Shown: positions 16,991 through 26,147, numbered from the stretch's first letter. The stretch is DNA of 64,000 nucleotides from an uncultured Chitinophagaceae bacterium (GCA_937919945.1 CALESY010000119.1:31386-95385), one strand, 5' to 3'. Program-made: numbers and translations. The notes: generated from the sequence alone by a model not told the origin.

Positions 16991-18148
16991 TTACTTACTT
17001 GCTACTTTTGCACTATCTGCAGCGGGTGCAGCAGTGCTATCTGTTGGTGTACTCGCTTCTATATACAATTCGCCCTGCTTGTCTTTAGGTGCTGCTGGTT
17101 TAGTTCCTTGCAACGATTTTACATAACTGGTTATCTGTGCTATCTGATTGGGCGAGTAATCATCTTTCCAACTCTTCATACCCTTGTCAGGATATCCGTA
17201 TTTAATTGTTTTGAAAATGTCTTTAACACTACCGCCGTGCAACCAATAATCATCTGTCAGGTTAGGGCCTACACCGCCGCCCCCGTCTTTGGCATGGCAG
17301 GCTGCGCATACCTGATCAAAAATAGTTGCTCCGGCAGCTATGCCATCAGCACCCAACATCTTCACTGTGTTTTCATCTACATTATTAGCACTCTTGGCCA
17401 GGTATTCGGCTTTCGCTTCTTCGCCTGCCTGCATTTCAGCTACAAACTCATCATGAGAACTCGGACCATTACCACCCGCATGATAATACCACATATAAAT
17501 AAAGCCTACTACTATCGTTACATAAAAACCATATTTCCACCATGGCGGCAAGCTGTTGTCCAATTCTTTAATACCATCATAATTGTGGTCTAATAATATA
17601 TCTGCTTCTTTTTCTAAAGGCACTACTTTATTGAACCTATCCCAGAAGTTTACTTTCACTATCTCTTTAGCTACTGCAGCCTTAGCAGGGTCATTACTAA
17701 TGAGGCGTACCATAGTACGAACAAGAAATGCCAATGATATAACAACCAGCAATTGCAGTGCAATAATACTTATCAATGTATAAAAATGAACTGCAGGTAT
17801 ACCGCTTATGAAAGCGGGTGCCTGAGATGCAGTCTCGGCTACCTGTGCATTTGCTGCAAATGAACCAACAGTTGCTGCTATCAACAGCAACAATGTTTTT
17901 GCTATACCACTTTTCTTTTCATCGCGCATCTTATCGCGATATACGAATGCTAATTGCCTGAGTGTATTGCCCAATACCAGTATGGCAAACAGCAATACCA
18001 GGGAAATACATACAAGTCCTATCAGGATGGCGTTGAATGAATTGCCTTCAGCTGCAGGCTGTGCTGCACTATCAGCTGCTATGGCCAGCATGGGAGTAGC
18101 AACAGACAACATTGCAAGAGAGATGTATTTATTAAAACCTATGCGCAT
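16991..18148 (-). CDS. ccoP: cbb3 oxidase cytochrome c subunit CcoP
   Basis: A 385-residue subunit with a single haem-c site: C281, C284 and H285 in CAACH, with M323 in GYPDKGMKSW as probable sixth ligand. Proteobacterial CcoP has two haems, so one domain is absent here. The N-terminal part is long, with helices near 35-60, 82-100 and 118-145, followed by the typical DNSLPPWWKYGFYVTIVVG segment that anchors CcoP. The C-terminus is rich in Ala, Pro and Ser. The extra N-terminal helices resemble a CcoQ-like piece fused in front, a layout reported in Bacteroidota. It passes electrons to CcoNO. Confidence 0.92.
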   Translation of the reverse strand: MRIGFNKYISLAMLSVATPMLAIAADSAAQPAAEGNSFNAILIGLVCISLVLLFAILVLGNTLRQLAFVYRDKMRDEKKSGIAKTLLLLIAATVGSFAANAQVAETASQAPAFISGIPAVHFYTLISIIALQLLVVISLAFLVRTMVRLISNDPAKAAVAKEIVKVNFWDRFNKVVPLEKEADILLDHNYDGIKELDNSLPPWWKYGFYVTIVVGFIYMWYYHAGGNGPSSHDEFVAEMQAGEEAKAEYLAKSANNVDENTVKMLGADGIAAGATIFDQVCAACHAKDGGGGVGPNLTDDYWLHGGSVKDIFKTIKYGYPDKGMKSWKDDYSPNQIAQITSYVKSLQGTKPAAPKDKQGELYIEASTPTDSTAAPAADSAKVASK

Positions 18149-18167
18149 GATTGTGCGTTTTATATTA

Positions 18168-18344
18168 TTAATTATTGTCGTTATCGTTTCCCAATGGAAT
18201 GTTTTTTATCGTATTGATATAGCTCTTCTTAGCTTTGAAGGCCCACAATGCCAGCAAAGTGAAAAACACGAAGAAGATGAACAGCGATATCATAGGGTAA
18301 ATACCTACTCCTGTTATACTTTCTAAATAATGCCTGAATTTCAT
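18168..18344 (-). CDS. CcoQ-like small cbb3 oxidase subunit
   Basis: A 58-residue protein starting MKFRHYLESITGVGIYPMIS, with one membrane helix (about 17-40) and a basic-then-acidic tail that ends in a run of D and N. Size, helix, AFKAKKSYINTI tail and its place between ccoNO and ccoP agree with CcoQ-type subunits. It lies 19 bp before ccoP and 27 bp after ccoNO. Similarity is by pattern only, as CcoQ is barely conserved. Confidence 0.72.
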   Translation of the reverse strand: MKFRHYLESITGVGIYPMISLFIFFVFFTLLALWAFKAKKSYINTIKNIPLGNDNDNN

Positions 18345-18371
18345 TGTCGTTCTTTTTTACAGGATTAATAA

Positions 18372-20513
18372 TTAGTTAGATGCTGCTGTTTTCTGCTCCA
18401 GTTTAATATCTGTACCTACGCGCTGTAAATACGCTATCAGTGCTATGATTTCTTTATTGCTCTTAGCCTGTATATTATCTTTTGCCAAATTGCCACGTAT
18501 TTGTTCAGCTTGCTTCATCAGGTCAACATTCGCTTTTCCCGCATACCCTTCTTCATATGGCACACCAAGCGTTTGCATAGCCTTAATTTTTGCAGGTGTT
18601 ATGGCTGTATCTATGTCATTTTCAAACAACCAAGGATAAGCAGGCATGATAGAGCCGGGAGACATACTATTTGGCTCATACATATGGTTGAAGTGCCAAC
18701 TGTCAGGGTATTTGCCACCAACACGTGCTAAATCCGGCCCTGTACGTTTACTACCCCATTGGAAAGGATGGTCGTACACAAACTCGCCGGCTTTCGAGTA
18801 TTCACCATAACGCGCTACTTCACTACGGAACGGACGTATCATCTGACTATGGCATGTGTAACAACCCTCTCGTACATATATATCACGTCCTTGCAACTCA
18901 AGCGGAGTATATGGTTTTACACTGCTTATCGTTGGCACGTTCGATTTTATCATGAATGTTGGTATAATTTCTATCAACCCCCCAATCGCAACAAGTACCA
19001 AACTGAATACCATCATCTGCACAGGGCGGCGTTCTATCCAACGGTGCCAGTGGTGGCTGCCGTGCTCTTCATATACTTTTGATAATGGTGCTGCTTCTGC
19101 TGCTTCTTCATCTACTGCCTTACCGCTACGGATGGTTTTTACCAGGTTATATGTCATCATCACAGCACCTACCAAGTAAAGCACACCACCTATACCGCGC
19201 ATCATGTAGAAGGGACGCATCTGTGTTACCGTTTCCATAAACTGGTATTTCAATTGACCTTCTGCAGTAAATTCTTTCCAAGCCAGTGCTTGCATAAAGC
19301 CTGCCCAATACATTGGCACAGCATATATTACTATACCTAGTGTACCTATCCAGAAGTGCCAGTTGGCCATTTTCTGAGAGTATAGGTTTGTTCTGAATAT
19401 TTTGGGAATCAGCCAGTAGAGTACACCGAATGTCAAAAAGCCGTTCCAGCCCAACGCGCCAACGTGTACGTGTGCAATGGTCCAGTCTGTAAAGTGGCTG
19501 ATAGCGTTTACTGTTTTTACACTCAACATCGGCCCTTCAAACGTAGCCATACCATAAGCCGTAACAGCCACCACTAAAAACTTCAACACTACATCTTCAC
19601 GTACTTTATCCCAAGCTCCGCGTAGTGTCAGCAAGCCGTTCAGCATACCACCCCACGATGGTGCAATAAGCATTACAGAAAATACCATACCAAGTGATTG
19701 TGCCCAGTCTGGCAAAGCTGTATATAACAAGTGGTGAGGGCCAGCCCATATGTAGATGAATATCAATGCCCAAAAGTGTATAATAGATAACCTGTAAGAA
19801 TACACGGGTCGATTAGCGATTTTGGGCAGGAAGTAGTACATGATACCCAAGTAAGGTGTAGTCAGGAAGAACGCTACCGCGTTATGCCCGTACCACCATT
19901 GTATAAGCGCGTCCTGTACACCTGCATACCAGCTATACGATTTCATGAAGCTGAATGGTATCTCCCAAGAATTAACAATGTGCAACATAGCTACTGTTAC
20001 AAACGTGGCTATATAAAACCAGATGGCGACATACAGGTGGCGTTCGCGACGTTTGATGATTGTACCAAACATATTTACACCAAATACTACCCATACTAAT
20101 GTTATCAGTATATCAATAGGCCATTCCAGTTCAGCGTATTCTTTACCAGTTGTATAACCTGCCAGCAATGACACTGCAGCTAATACTATGATGAGTTGCC
20201 AGCCCCAAAAATGCAGCTTACTGAAGAAATCACTGAACATGCGTGCTTTACACAGCCTTTGCAGCGAATAATAAACACCCATGAATATGCCATTGCCCAC
20301 AAACGCGAATATCACAGCGTTTGTGTGCACTGGCCTTACCCGGCCAAATGTAGTTTCGGCAGTATTTAGGTTGAGAACAGGGAATACCAGTTGAAATGCA
20401 GCAAGTACCCCCACCAGCATGCCCACCAGCCCCCAAAGGATTGTAGCGTAAGCAAACCATTTTACGATTTTATTATCGTAAAAGAATTTGTCTGTTTGCA
20501 GTGTATTGTTCAT
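18372..20513 (-). CDS. ccoNO: fused cbb3 oxidase CcoN-CcoO catalytic subunit
   Basis: A 713-residue fusion. Residues 1-460 are CcoN: haem ligand H63 (PVHTNA), Cu-B ligands H210, H260 and H261 (WYGHNAV, AGPHHLLY) and H348/H350 (AHVHVG). Residues about 495-713 are CcoO: a membrane helix at 500-520, then the haem-c site CYTCH (C551, C554, H555). A linker rich in Ala and Glu (465-490) joins them. Separate genes are the rule in Proteobacteria; the fusion is common in Bacteroidota. The enzyme reduces oxygen at low concentration and pumps protons. It is preceded by ccoS. Confidence 0.95.
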   Translation of the reverse strand: MNNTLQTDKFFYDNKIVKWFAYATILWGLVGMLVGVLAAFQLVFPVLNLNTAETTFGRVRPVHTNAVIFAFVGNGIFMGVYYSLQRLCKARMFSDFFSKLHFWGWQLIIVLAAVSLLAGYTTGKEYAELEWPIDILITLVWVVFGVNMFGTIIKRRERHLYVAIWFYIATFVTVAMLHIVNSWEIPFSFMKSYSWYAGVQDALIQWWYGHNAVAFFLTTPYLGIMYYFLPKIANRPVYSYRLSIIHFWALIFIYIWAGPHHLLYTALPDWAQSLGMVFSVMLIAPSWGGMLNGLLTLRGAWDKVREDVVLKFLVVAVTAYGMATFEGPMLSVKTVNAISHFTDWTIAHVHVGALGWNGFLTFGVLYWLIPKIFRTNLYSQKMANWHFWIGTLGIVIYAVPMYWAGFMQALAWKEFTAEGQLKYQFMETVTQMRPFYMMRGIGGVLYLVGAVMMTYNLVKTIRSGKAVDEEAAEAAPLSKVYEEHGSHHWHRWIERRPVQMMVFSLVLVAIGGLIEIIPTFMIKSNVPTISSVKPYTPLELQGRDIYVREGCYTCHSQMIRPFRSEVARYGEYSKAGEFVYDHPFQWGSKRTGPDLARVGGKYPDSWHFNHMYEPNSMSPGSIMPAYPWLFENDIDTAITPAKIKAMQTLGVPYEEGYAGKANVDLMKQAEQIRGNLAKDNIQAKSNKEIIALIAYLQRVGTDIKLEQKTAASN

Positions 20514-20547
20514 GTATTATGTTGTTTAGAAAGTTGTTGTTATAAGC

Positions 20548-20700
20548 TTAGTTTATTTTCAATTCGTCATCTTGCAGCATACGTATAGCAGCACCTTGTT
20601 TGTCCTCAAACTGGTTGGAGCGTACACTCCAGATAAATGCTATCAGGAAAAATGCGGCAACTGTTATGCTTGCCAGTATTAAGAGATAAAGTGCACTCAT
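20548..20700 (-). CDS. ccoS: CcoS, cbb3 oxidase maturation protein
   Basis: A 50-residue protein starting MSALYLLILASITVAAFFLI, with one membrane helix, followed by FIWSVRSNQFEDKQGAAIRM. The last stretch is the conserved CcoS signature (W..R.gQFdD...pa.riL). CcoS is needed for cofactor insertion into cbb3 oxidase and usually lies next to ccoI. It is the first gene after the FNR-like box at 20772-20793, 34 bp ahead of ccoNO. Confidence 0.88.
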   Translation of the reverse strand: MSALYLLILASITVAAFFLIAFIWSVRSNQFEDKQGAAIRMLQDDELKIN

Positions 20701-20723
20701 TTAGATAGTTGAGTTTGATAATC

Positions 20724-20731
20724 CAAAACTA
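20724..20731 (-). promoter_or_regulatory. candidate -7 box of the cco operon
   Basis: TAGTTTTG on the minus strand matches the Bacteroidota -7 consensus. No good -33 box lies at the right distance, as expected for an activated promoter. The inferred start near 20719-20721 puts the FNR-like palindrome centre at about -62 to -64. Confidence 0.4.
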
Positions 20732-20771
20732 CCATCGTGCCTTCCGCAATGCTATGACAATACTCAAACCG

Positions 20772-20793
20772 AAACATGATTGTTATCATGTTT
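20772..20793 (-). promoter_or_regulatory. FNR-like operator upstream of ccoS-NO-Q-P-G-H
   Basis: A perfect 9-4-9 palindrome: AAACATGAT, TGTT, ATCATGTTT. The core TGAT-N4-ATCA is that of FNR/CRP-family sites. It lies 71 bp upstream of the ccoS start, between ccoI and ccoS, and resembles the boxes at 23855-23884 and 26148-26168. The Fnr-like gene at 23900 is the obvious binder. Confidence 0.75.
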
Positions 20794-20807
20794 TTGCAAA
20801 CCAGTGT

Positions 20808-23258
20808 TTATGCTTTCAATGAAAGACCAGCCCTTTTTGCAACAAGACTGCCCAAACCTGTTGTTATCAATACTATACTCAGTGTACTGACAGGCATCAA
20901 AATGGCAGCTATCATCGGGTTCATTTTGCCTTGCATAGATATGCTCAGCCCGATGATGTTATAAAGAATGGATACAATAAAACTAAAGTATATAATGTAT
21001 TTGCCCGAATGAGCTAATTGCAACAAAGCGGGAAATTTAGCAAACTTACCAGCATCCAGTATAGCATCGCAAGACGGCGTGAAATTATTTATATCATCTG
21101 CCAGTGTAATGCCTACATTACTTTGTTGTAAAGCACCTGCATCATTCAATCCATCGCCTACCATCAGTACTTTGCGCCCTCGGTCTTGCAACTTTTTTAT
21201 ATAATGCAGCTTATCAAGCGGTTTTTGTTCAAATAATAACTTACTGCTTTGCCCGAAGAGTGTTTGTAACTGCTCGCGTTGTCTGTCATTATCTCCAGAA
21301 AGCAATGACAGTCCGTAACGCTTGTGCAATTGGGGTATCAGTTTGGCTACCTCTTGTCTCAATTCAGTGGTTATATAAAACGCTGTTACCTTATCATTGA
21401 TGCGTATATATAAAGCGGGTTTATTGCTGTCGCTCTCAACTGTTACGCCCGTAAATGCTGCTGACCCAATCTGTATGGTATTATTGCCAATTGTCGCATA
21501 CAAGCCTTTACCTATGTGTTCTTCCCATGTGTATATCTCAACAGTCGGGAATGCCCCCAAGTACTTTACCAACGCTTTGCTGTAGGGGTGCTTACTATGC
21601 GATGCAATATTATATACCCATGCTTTCTCCGTTTCTGTAAGTTGGTGTCCTGTTGTATGAAACTGTTTACTGCCTTGTGTCAGCGTGCCTGTCTTATCAA
21701 ACACAATATGTGTAGTATCGCCTATCTGTTCTATTACTGTTGCGTCGCGCAGATATAGTCCATTATTGCTTAGTAGCCTTAAAAGATTGCCGTTTGTATA
21801 CGTTGCTGCCAGCAACAAAGCGCAAGGGCAAGCCACTATCAGCATGGCCGATACACTAGGCAATATTTTTGACGGGTCGTTTGCCCACCAATACAAAGTA
21901 GTAACCGCAGCCAGTACAAACAGCACAATTGTAAAGTACTTGCTCATCACATGTATCATGCTTTCACGATTGTTCTTCTCTGCTTTATTCTTTGCAAAAG
22001 AATGGTGATTCCAAAGTGATGTCAGGTAGCTGCCTGCTACAGGCTTTACTACTTGTATGGTTATCTTCTCTCCTACTTGCTTTCCACCTGCATATACTTG
22101 CTTTCCTTCTTCTACCAACACTGGTTCACTTTCACCTGTTACAAAGCTGTAATCAATACGCGCATTCCCTTTTATCAGTACGGCATCTGCAGGTATTATC
22201 TCATCATTATGCAGCTCTACAACATCTTTCTCTTGTAGGTCTTGAAGGTTTTTTGATATCGTGCCGTCTTTGGTTAACACATTCACAGCTATCGGAAAAT
22301 ATGATTTATAATCTCTGTGAAACGACATTGATTTATATGCACGCTCCTGTACCACGCGCCCCACCAGCATGAAGAATACAATACCGCTCATGCTATCCAG
22401 ATAGCCACTACCTGTATTGGTAGCAATCTCGTACACGCTTCTTGCAAACGTGATTATCAGCGCCAATACTATCGGCGCATCAATATTTAATATTTTTTGT
22501 TTTAACCCGGCCCAGGCTGAGGCGAAAAATTCTGACGCGCTATAAAAAAACACGGGCAACGCAAGCACTAGATTCAGTACCCTGAACAGAAAAGCGTACT
22601 CATGCTCTATCCCTTTATCCAACGACAGATATTCAGGAAAGCTCATCAACATGATATTGCCAAAACAAAAGCCTGCAACACCTAGTTTGTATATCAGTTG
22701 CTTATTATGGTTCTTGGTTTTGCTCTGCGTAGCATCGTCCAGGCTTATGTATGGCTCATAGCCTATTGTTGTCAGCAACTCTACTATTCTTCGCAGGGTA
22801 ATTATATCTTTCTTAAACCGGATCGTTACTTCTTTGCTCGTAAAATTCAGCCTGCTTTCTGTTATACCGGTAGCCAATTTATTCATGTGCTCCAGCAACC
22901 ACATACACGATGCGCAATGCACACCGGGTATATAGAGCGTTACCATTGTATTATTACCATCTGTAAACTTGTATAGCTTCGATGCTATTTCCTCATTATC
23001 CAAATAGGCAAACTTATCAGCTCTTGTTGGTTTAATTTGAGTAAGCCCGGGGTGAGATTGCAGTTTGTAGTAATCGCATAGCCCATTATCGTTTAGTATT
23101 TCATATACAAGTTTACAGCCCTCACAGCAAAATACTTTTTCTTCAATGGCTATGCTGTCTGTTATGCAATCTGTTCCGCAATGGTAACACGCGGTAGATT
23201 TATGCACAACAGGTTTGCTGATGATAATAGTATTTCTTTCTGTATCAATTGTAGGCAT
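20808..23258 (-). CDS. ccoI: CcoI, copper P1B-type ATPase for cbb3 assembly
   Basis: An 816-residue heavy-metal ATPase of the FixI/CcoI type. It opens with a cysteine-rich segment (CYHCGTDC at 24-31 and CCEGCKLVYEIL at 44-55) that is typical of CcoI, then an HMA domain with C115 and C118 (GVHCASCMW). TGES is at 374-377, the membrane CPC at 477-479 and the phosphorylated D521 in DKTGT. CcoI sends copper across the inner membrane for the oxidase. The start overlaps the upstream cysteine-rich protein gene by 14 bp, so they are co-translated. Transcribed separately from ccoS, with its own FNR-like box. Confidence 0.94.
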   Translation of the reverse strand: MPTIDTERNTIIISKPVVHKSTACYHCGTDCITDSIAIEEKVFCCEGCKLVYEILNDNGLCDYYKLQSHPGLTQIKPTRADKFAYLDNEEIASKLYKFTDGNNTMVTLYIPGVHCASCMWLLEHMNKLATGITESRLNFTSKEVTIRFKKDIITLRRIVELLTTIGYEPYISLDDATQSKTKNHNKQLIYKLGVAGFCFGNIMLMSFPEYLSLDKGIEHEYAFLFRVLNLVLALPVFFYSASEFFASAWAGLKQKILNIDAPIVLALIITFARSVYEIATNTGSGYLDSMSGIVFFMLVGRVVQERAYKSMSFHRDYKSYFPIAVNVLTKDGTISKNLQDLQEKDVVELHNDEIIPADAVLIKGNARIDYSFVTGESEPVLVEEGKQVYAGGKQVGEKITIQVVKPVAGSYLTSLWNHHSFAKNKAEKNNRESMIHVMSKYFTIVLFVLAAVTTLYWWANDPSKILPSVSAMLIVACPCALLLAATYTNGNLLRLLSNNGLYLRDATVIEQIGDTTHIVFDKTGTLTQGSKQFHTTGHQLTETEKAWVYNIASHSKHPYSKALVKYLGAFPTVEIYTWEEHIGKGLYATIGNNTIQIGSAAFTGVTVESDSNKPALYIRINDKVTAFYITTELRQEVAKLIPQLHKRYGLSLLSGDNDRQREQLQTLFGQSSKLLFEQKPLDKLHYIKKLQDRGRKVLMVGDGLNDAGALQQSNVGITLADDINNFTPSCDAILDAGKFAKFPALLQLAHSGKYIIYFSFIVSILYNIIGLSISMQGKMNPMIAAILMPVSTLSIVLITTGLGSLVAKRAGLSLKA

Positions 23259-23796
23259 GTATGTTCTTTTGCGCTTCCATTATCTTAGGTATCAAGCTGG
23301 CTTCTTCCAGGTAAAATAATTCCGTTAACGCTGTGTCAATCAGCATCATTTCGTTGCGCAATGTCTTGTACTGTGAAGGATAATCGACATCGGTATACAA
23401 TGGCAACGCCACCGTATGCAGCCTGAACAGGATTTCTTTTATTTTATGATGAGATTCCTTCAAACCTATTAATTGGCTGCTGTGTTTTACATGGCACCCA
23501 CCCTCGCAAGTACTGCAATCATGTCCGCTTGTTTCTTTTGAATGTAGCTCTTGTGCATATGGCAATAACATTCCGATACGCTGCATTACTAGTTCGTTTA
23601 CTTGCGATAACAGTTTTTTGCTAAGGCTCAGATATAACAACGTGGACTGCTGTGGCTCCATACCCTCCAGCTCGTCTATCAGCAATTCTGCCGTTTGACA
23701 CAAAGTGCTGAGTACACTGTAATAATCCTTATCTAATTTATTGACAAGATTGTGGAGGTCGTTGTGCCTGTATTGTGAGAAAAGAATCTTAGCCAT
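23245..23796 (-). CDS. unknown helical protein with Cys/His cluster, coupled to ccoI
   Basis: A 183-residue, mostly helical soluble protein. It has a CSTCEGGCHVKH segment (C94, C97, C101, H102) in a central loop, H116/H117 in ESHHKIKE and E164/E165 in LEEASLIPKI. The helix lengths, the RIGMLLPYAQEL and EEASLIPK repeats and the histidines recall the hemerythrin-like layout of Ric/ScdA iron-sulfur repair proteins, but the classic H-HxxxE pattern is incomplete, so I do not assign it. Overlap with ccoI (14 bp) and the FNR-like box 59 bp upstream suggest a role in metal supply or oxidase assembly under low oxygen. Confidence 0.7.
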   Translation of the reverse strand: MAKILFSQYRHNDLHNLVNKLDKDYYSVLSTLCQTAELLIDELEGMEPQQSTLLYLSLSKKLLSQVNELVMQRIGMLLPYAQELHSKETSGHDCSTCEGGCHVKHSSQLIGLKESHHKIKEILFRLHTVALPLYTDVDYPSQYKTLRNEMMLIDTALTELFYLEEASLIPKIMEAQKNIHAYN

Positions 23797-23854
23797 AATT
23801 CACCTTTCTACGAAGGTAAATTGACATAGAGGCGGATAATATGATACTGGCTAT

Positions 23855-23884
23855 GCTAAAACATGATTTTTGTCATGTTTTAGC
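23855..23884 (-). promoter_or_regulatory. FNR-like operator, long palindrome
   Basis: A perfect palindrome with 12-base arms: GCTAAAACATGA, spacer TTTTTG, TCATGTTTTAGC. The core TGA-N6-TCA is FNR/CRP-like. It lies 58 bp upstream of the unknown-protein/ccoI operon and 15 bp past the stop of the Fnr-like gene. It could also form an RNA hairpin after fnr, but no clear T-run follows. Confidence 0.72.
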
Positions 23885-23899
23885 AAGTACGTTTCGGAC

Positions 23900-24619
23900 T
23901 TAGTATAAAACATTCGCTGTTTTTATCAGCTTGTTCATATCCAGTATCTTAATTTTTTTGCCGATGAACTCAACGATTTTATCGTTCTTGAATTCTGACA
24001 ACAAACGGATGGCCGTTTCGGTAGCAGTACCCACCAGATTGGCAATATCTTCCCTACTCAATACTACGTTGATAGTTGCGCCATCTTCTTCAAAGCCATA
24101 GGTTTCTTTTAAAAACAATAATGCTTCGGCAGTGCGTTCACGTACTGGTTTTTGGGCAAGATCTGTAATGGTATTAACAGCCCTGCGCAACTCAGTAGCT
24201 AATAGTTTGATGATTTCTAAAGATAGCCCGTGGCTGGTTTTCAGTACCTGAAAAAATGTATCTCTCGGCACATAGCATACTTTTGTATCATCCAGTGCAA
24301 TGGCTGTTGCATTATATTTTTCGGAACTAAGCAATGCCCTATAACCCAACACATCCCCTTCTTTGGCAAGGTGTACTATCTGGTCTTTACCATCTTGCCC
24401 GCTGTGAGATATTTTTACTTTGCCCTCGTTTACGCAATATATACCAAGTGGGTGCCCGCCTTCATTGAATATGATTTGTCCTTTTTTGAAAGACATGCAC
24501 GACTTACTTTCGTTAAACAGGGCAAGTTCATCCATTGCCAAATGGCAAAATATAGACTTGTGTCGTGAACCACAGGTTTCGCAAGCCTCACTGAATCCGC
24601 CTTTTTGCTTATCTGCCAA
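23900..24619 (-). CDS. Crp/Fnr-family regulator with FNR-like cysteines
   Basis: A 239-residue regulator: cyclic-nucleotide-binding-like domain (about 30-150), dimer helix (about 140-165) and winged HTH (LSREDIANLVGTATETAIRL). Four cysteines are placed like those of the E. coli FNR [4Fe-4S] ligands (C20, C23, C29, C122): C13, C16, C25 and C115. That suggests oxygen sensing, although C13-x2-C16-x8-C25 has longer spacing. The recognition helix has ETAIR where E. coli FNR has the E..SR pattern; the loss of the serine agrees with a half-site of ATGAT rather than TTGAT in the three nearby palindromes. It most likely activates the cco, ccoI and CstB-like units. Monocistronic by appearance. Confidence 0.86.
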   Translation of the reverse strand: MADKQKGGFSEACETCGSRHKSIFCHLAMDELALFNESKSCMSFKKGQIIFNEGGHPLGIYCVNEGKVKISHSGQDGKDQIVHLAKEGDVLGYRALLSSEKYNATAIALDDTKVCYVPRDTFFQVLKTSHGLSLEIIKLLATELRRAVNTITDLAQKPVRERTAEALLFLKETYGFEEDGATINVVLSREDIANLVGTATETAIRLLSEFKNDKIVEFIGKKIKILDMNKLIKTANVLY

Positions 24620-24682
24620 GACTATAGTTTTAGTACTACAAAGCTAAAACTTTATCACATTATGGCAAGCATTCCTATCTTA

Positions 24683-26101
24683 TTATAGCATTGTAACCGG
24701 CTGTTGGTATTGTGAAATATTAAACCTGCCGCTAGATTTTAATGCCTTAAAACCACTTTTTACATTTATTAGATTTGTAAAACCCCTTGACATCATGATA
24801 GATATAAATATTACTGAACGATAACCTGCTGCACAGTGCACATAATAAGTGGTATCTGGGTCTATCCTACCCATCTCGGTATTTATATTGTCTAATGGCA
24901 GATTTTCTGCGCCTATTATGTGTTCAGTGTCATATTCGCTCTTTTTACGTACATCCAATAGCATAATGGTCGGGTGTTCTTCCAGTCCGTCTGCAAGTTC
25001 ATCTGCAGTAATAGATTGTATTGTGTTCAGTGTTTTTTTCGCAGCCTGCCATGCAGCTATACCATCTTGTAAATAACCAAGGCAGTTATCATAACCAACC
25101 CTTGCCAATCTGGTTACTACTTCTTGCTCTCTGCCCGCATCTGCAATGAATACGATAGGTTGTTTTATATCTGTAATTAAAGCCCCTACCCAAGGCGCGA
25201 AGCTGCCATCCAAACCAATATTAATAGACCCTGGTATAAAGCCATTTACAAAGTCTGCTTCATTACGTGTATCCAATATCAATGCATTGGCTTCTGCTAT
25301 GGCTGCCTCAAATGCAGCTACTGACAAGGGCTGTGTGCCTTGTTGTAATACATCGCTGATGTTTGCATAACCGGTTTTATTCATCATCACGTTGAAAGGG
25401 AAGTATTGAGGGGGTGCTACCAATCCTGTAGTTACTTCTTTTACAAATTCTTCTTTGGTCATGTCTGTGCGCAATGCATAGTTGGTAGCTTTTTGATGTC
25501 CCAGTGTGTCTTGTGTGGCATTGCTCATATTTTTGCCGCATGCACTGCCTGCGCCATGTGCAGGGTACACGATTACGTCATCTGCCAATAGCATTACCTT
25601 AGTACGCAATGATGTATAGAGCAGCCCTGCCAGTTCTTCTTGTGTCATATTAGCGGCTTTCTGTGCCAGATCAGGCCTTCCCACATCACCTAAAAACAAT
25701 GTATCCCCGGAAAATAATGCAATGTCTTTACCTTTTTCATTTTTCAGCAGGTAACAACAACTCTCCATTGTATGCCCGGGTGTATGCAATACCTGAAAGG
25801 CAACATCACCTACTACAAACATTTCTCCATCCTTTGCTACATATGCATCAAACGCCGGTTGTGCTGTCGGTCCATATACAATAGTTGCACCGGTTGCTTT
25901 TGCAAGGTCAATATGTCCCGAGACAAAGTCTGCATGAAAATGTGTTTCAAACACATACTTAATAGATACTCCATCTTTTCTTGCACGCTCTATATATGGC
26001 TGTATCTCTCTGAGCGGGTCTATTATCGCCGCTTCATTGCCCGATGTAATATAGTACGCACCTTGTGCAAGGCATCCTGTATATATCTGCTCAATTTTCA
26101 T
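24683..26101 (-). CDS. CstB-like persulfide dioxygenase/rhodanese fusion
   Basis: A 472-residue three-domain protein. Residues 1-245 are a metallo-beta-lactamase domain of the ETHE1/persulfide dioxygenase type (HFHADF, PGHTMESCC, SGDTLFLGDVGRPDL). Residues about 265-360 are a rhodanese domain whose active-site cysteine is missing (FIADAGREQE). Residues about 370-465 are a rhodanese with the cysteine kept (HCAAGYRS). This MBL, dead rhodanese, live rhodanese order is that of Staphylococcus CstB, which removes persulfides. It is transcribed away from the decarboxylase; its likely promoter has a class II FNR-like box at -41.5. Confidence 0.88.
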   Translation of the reverse strand: MKIEQIYTGCLAQGAYYITSGNEAAIIDPLREIQPYIERARKDGVSIKYVFETHFHADFVSGHIDLAKATGATIVYGPTAQPAFDAYVAKDGEMFVVGDVAFQVLHTPGHTMESCCYLLKNEKGKDIALFSGDTLFLGDVGRPDLAQKAANMTQEELAGLLYTSLRTKVMLLADDVIVYPAHGAGSACGKNMSNATQDTLGHQKATNYALRTDMTKEEFVKEVTTGLVAPPQYFPFNVMMNKTGYANISDVLQQGTQPLSVAAFEAAIAEANALILDTRNEADFVNGFIPGSINIGLDGSFAPWVGALITDIKQPIVFIADAGREQEVVTRLARVGYDNCLGYLQDGIAAWQAAKKTLNTIQSITADELADGLEEHPTIMLLDVRKKSEYDTEHIIGAENLPLDNINTEMGRIDPDTTYYVHCAAGYRSVIFISIMMSRGFTNLINVKSGFKALKSSGRFNISQYQQPVTML

Positions 26102-26121
26102 AAACGTAGTTTTAGACCATA

Positions 26122-26129
26122 CAAAAGTA
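26122..26129 (-). promoter_or_regulatory. candidate -7 box of the CstB-like gene
   Basis: TACTTTTG on the minus strand matches TAnnTTTG. The inferred start near 26117 lies 41.5 bp from the centre of the FNR-like box at 26148-26168, the class II activator distance. Confidence 0.5.
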
Positions 26130-26147
26130 TTATGGCACTCTAGCTCA

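Noticed and set aside
20772..20793. Palindrome after ccoI as a terminator
   Set aside because: No T-run follows it, GC content of the stem is low, and two similar palindromes lie at promoter positions; an operator is a better reading.
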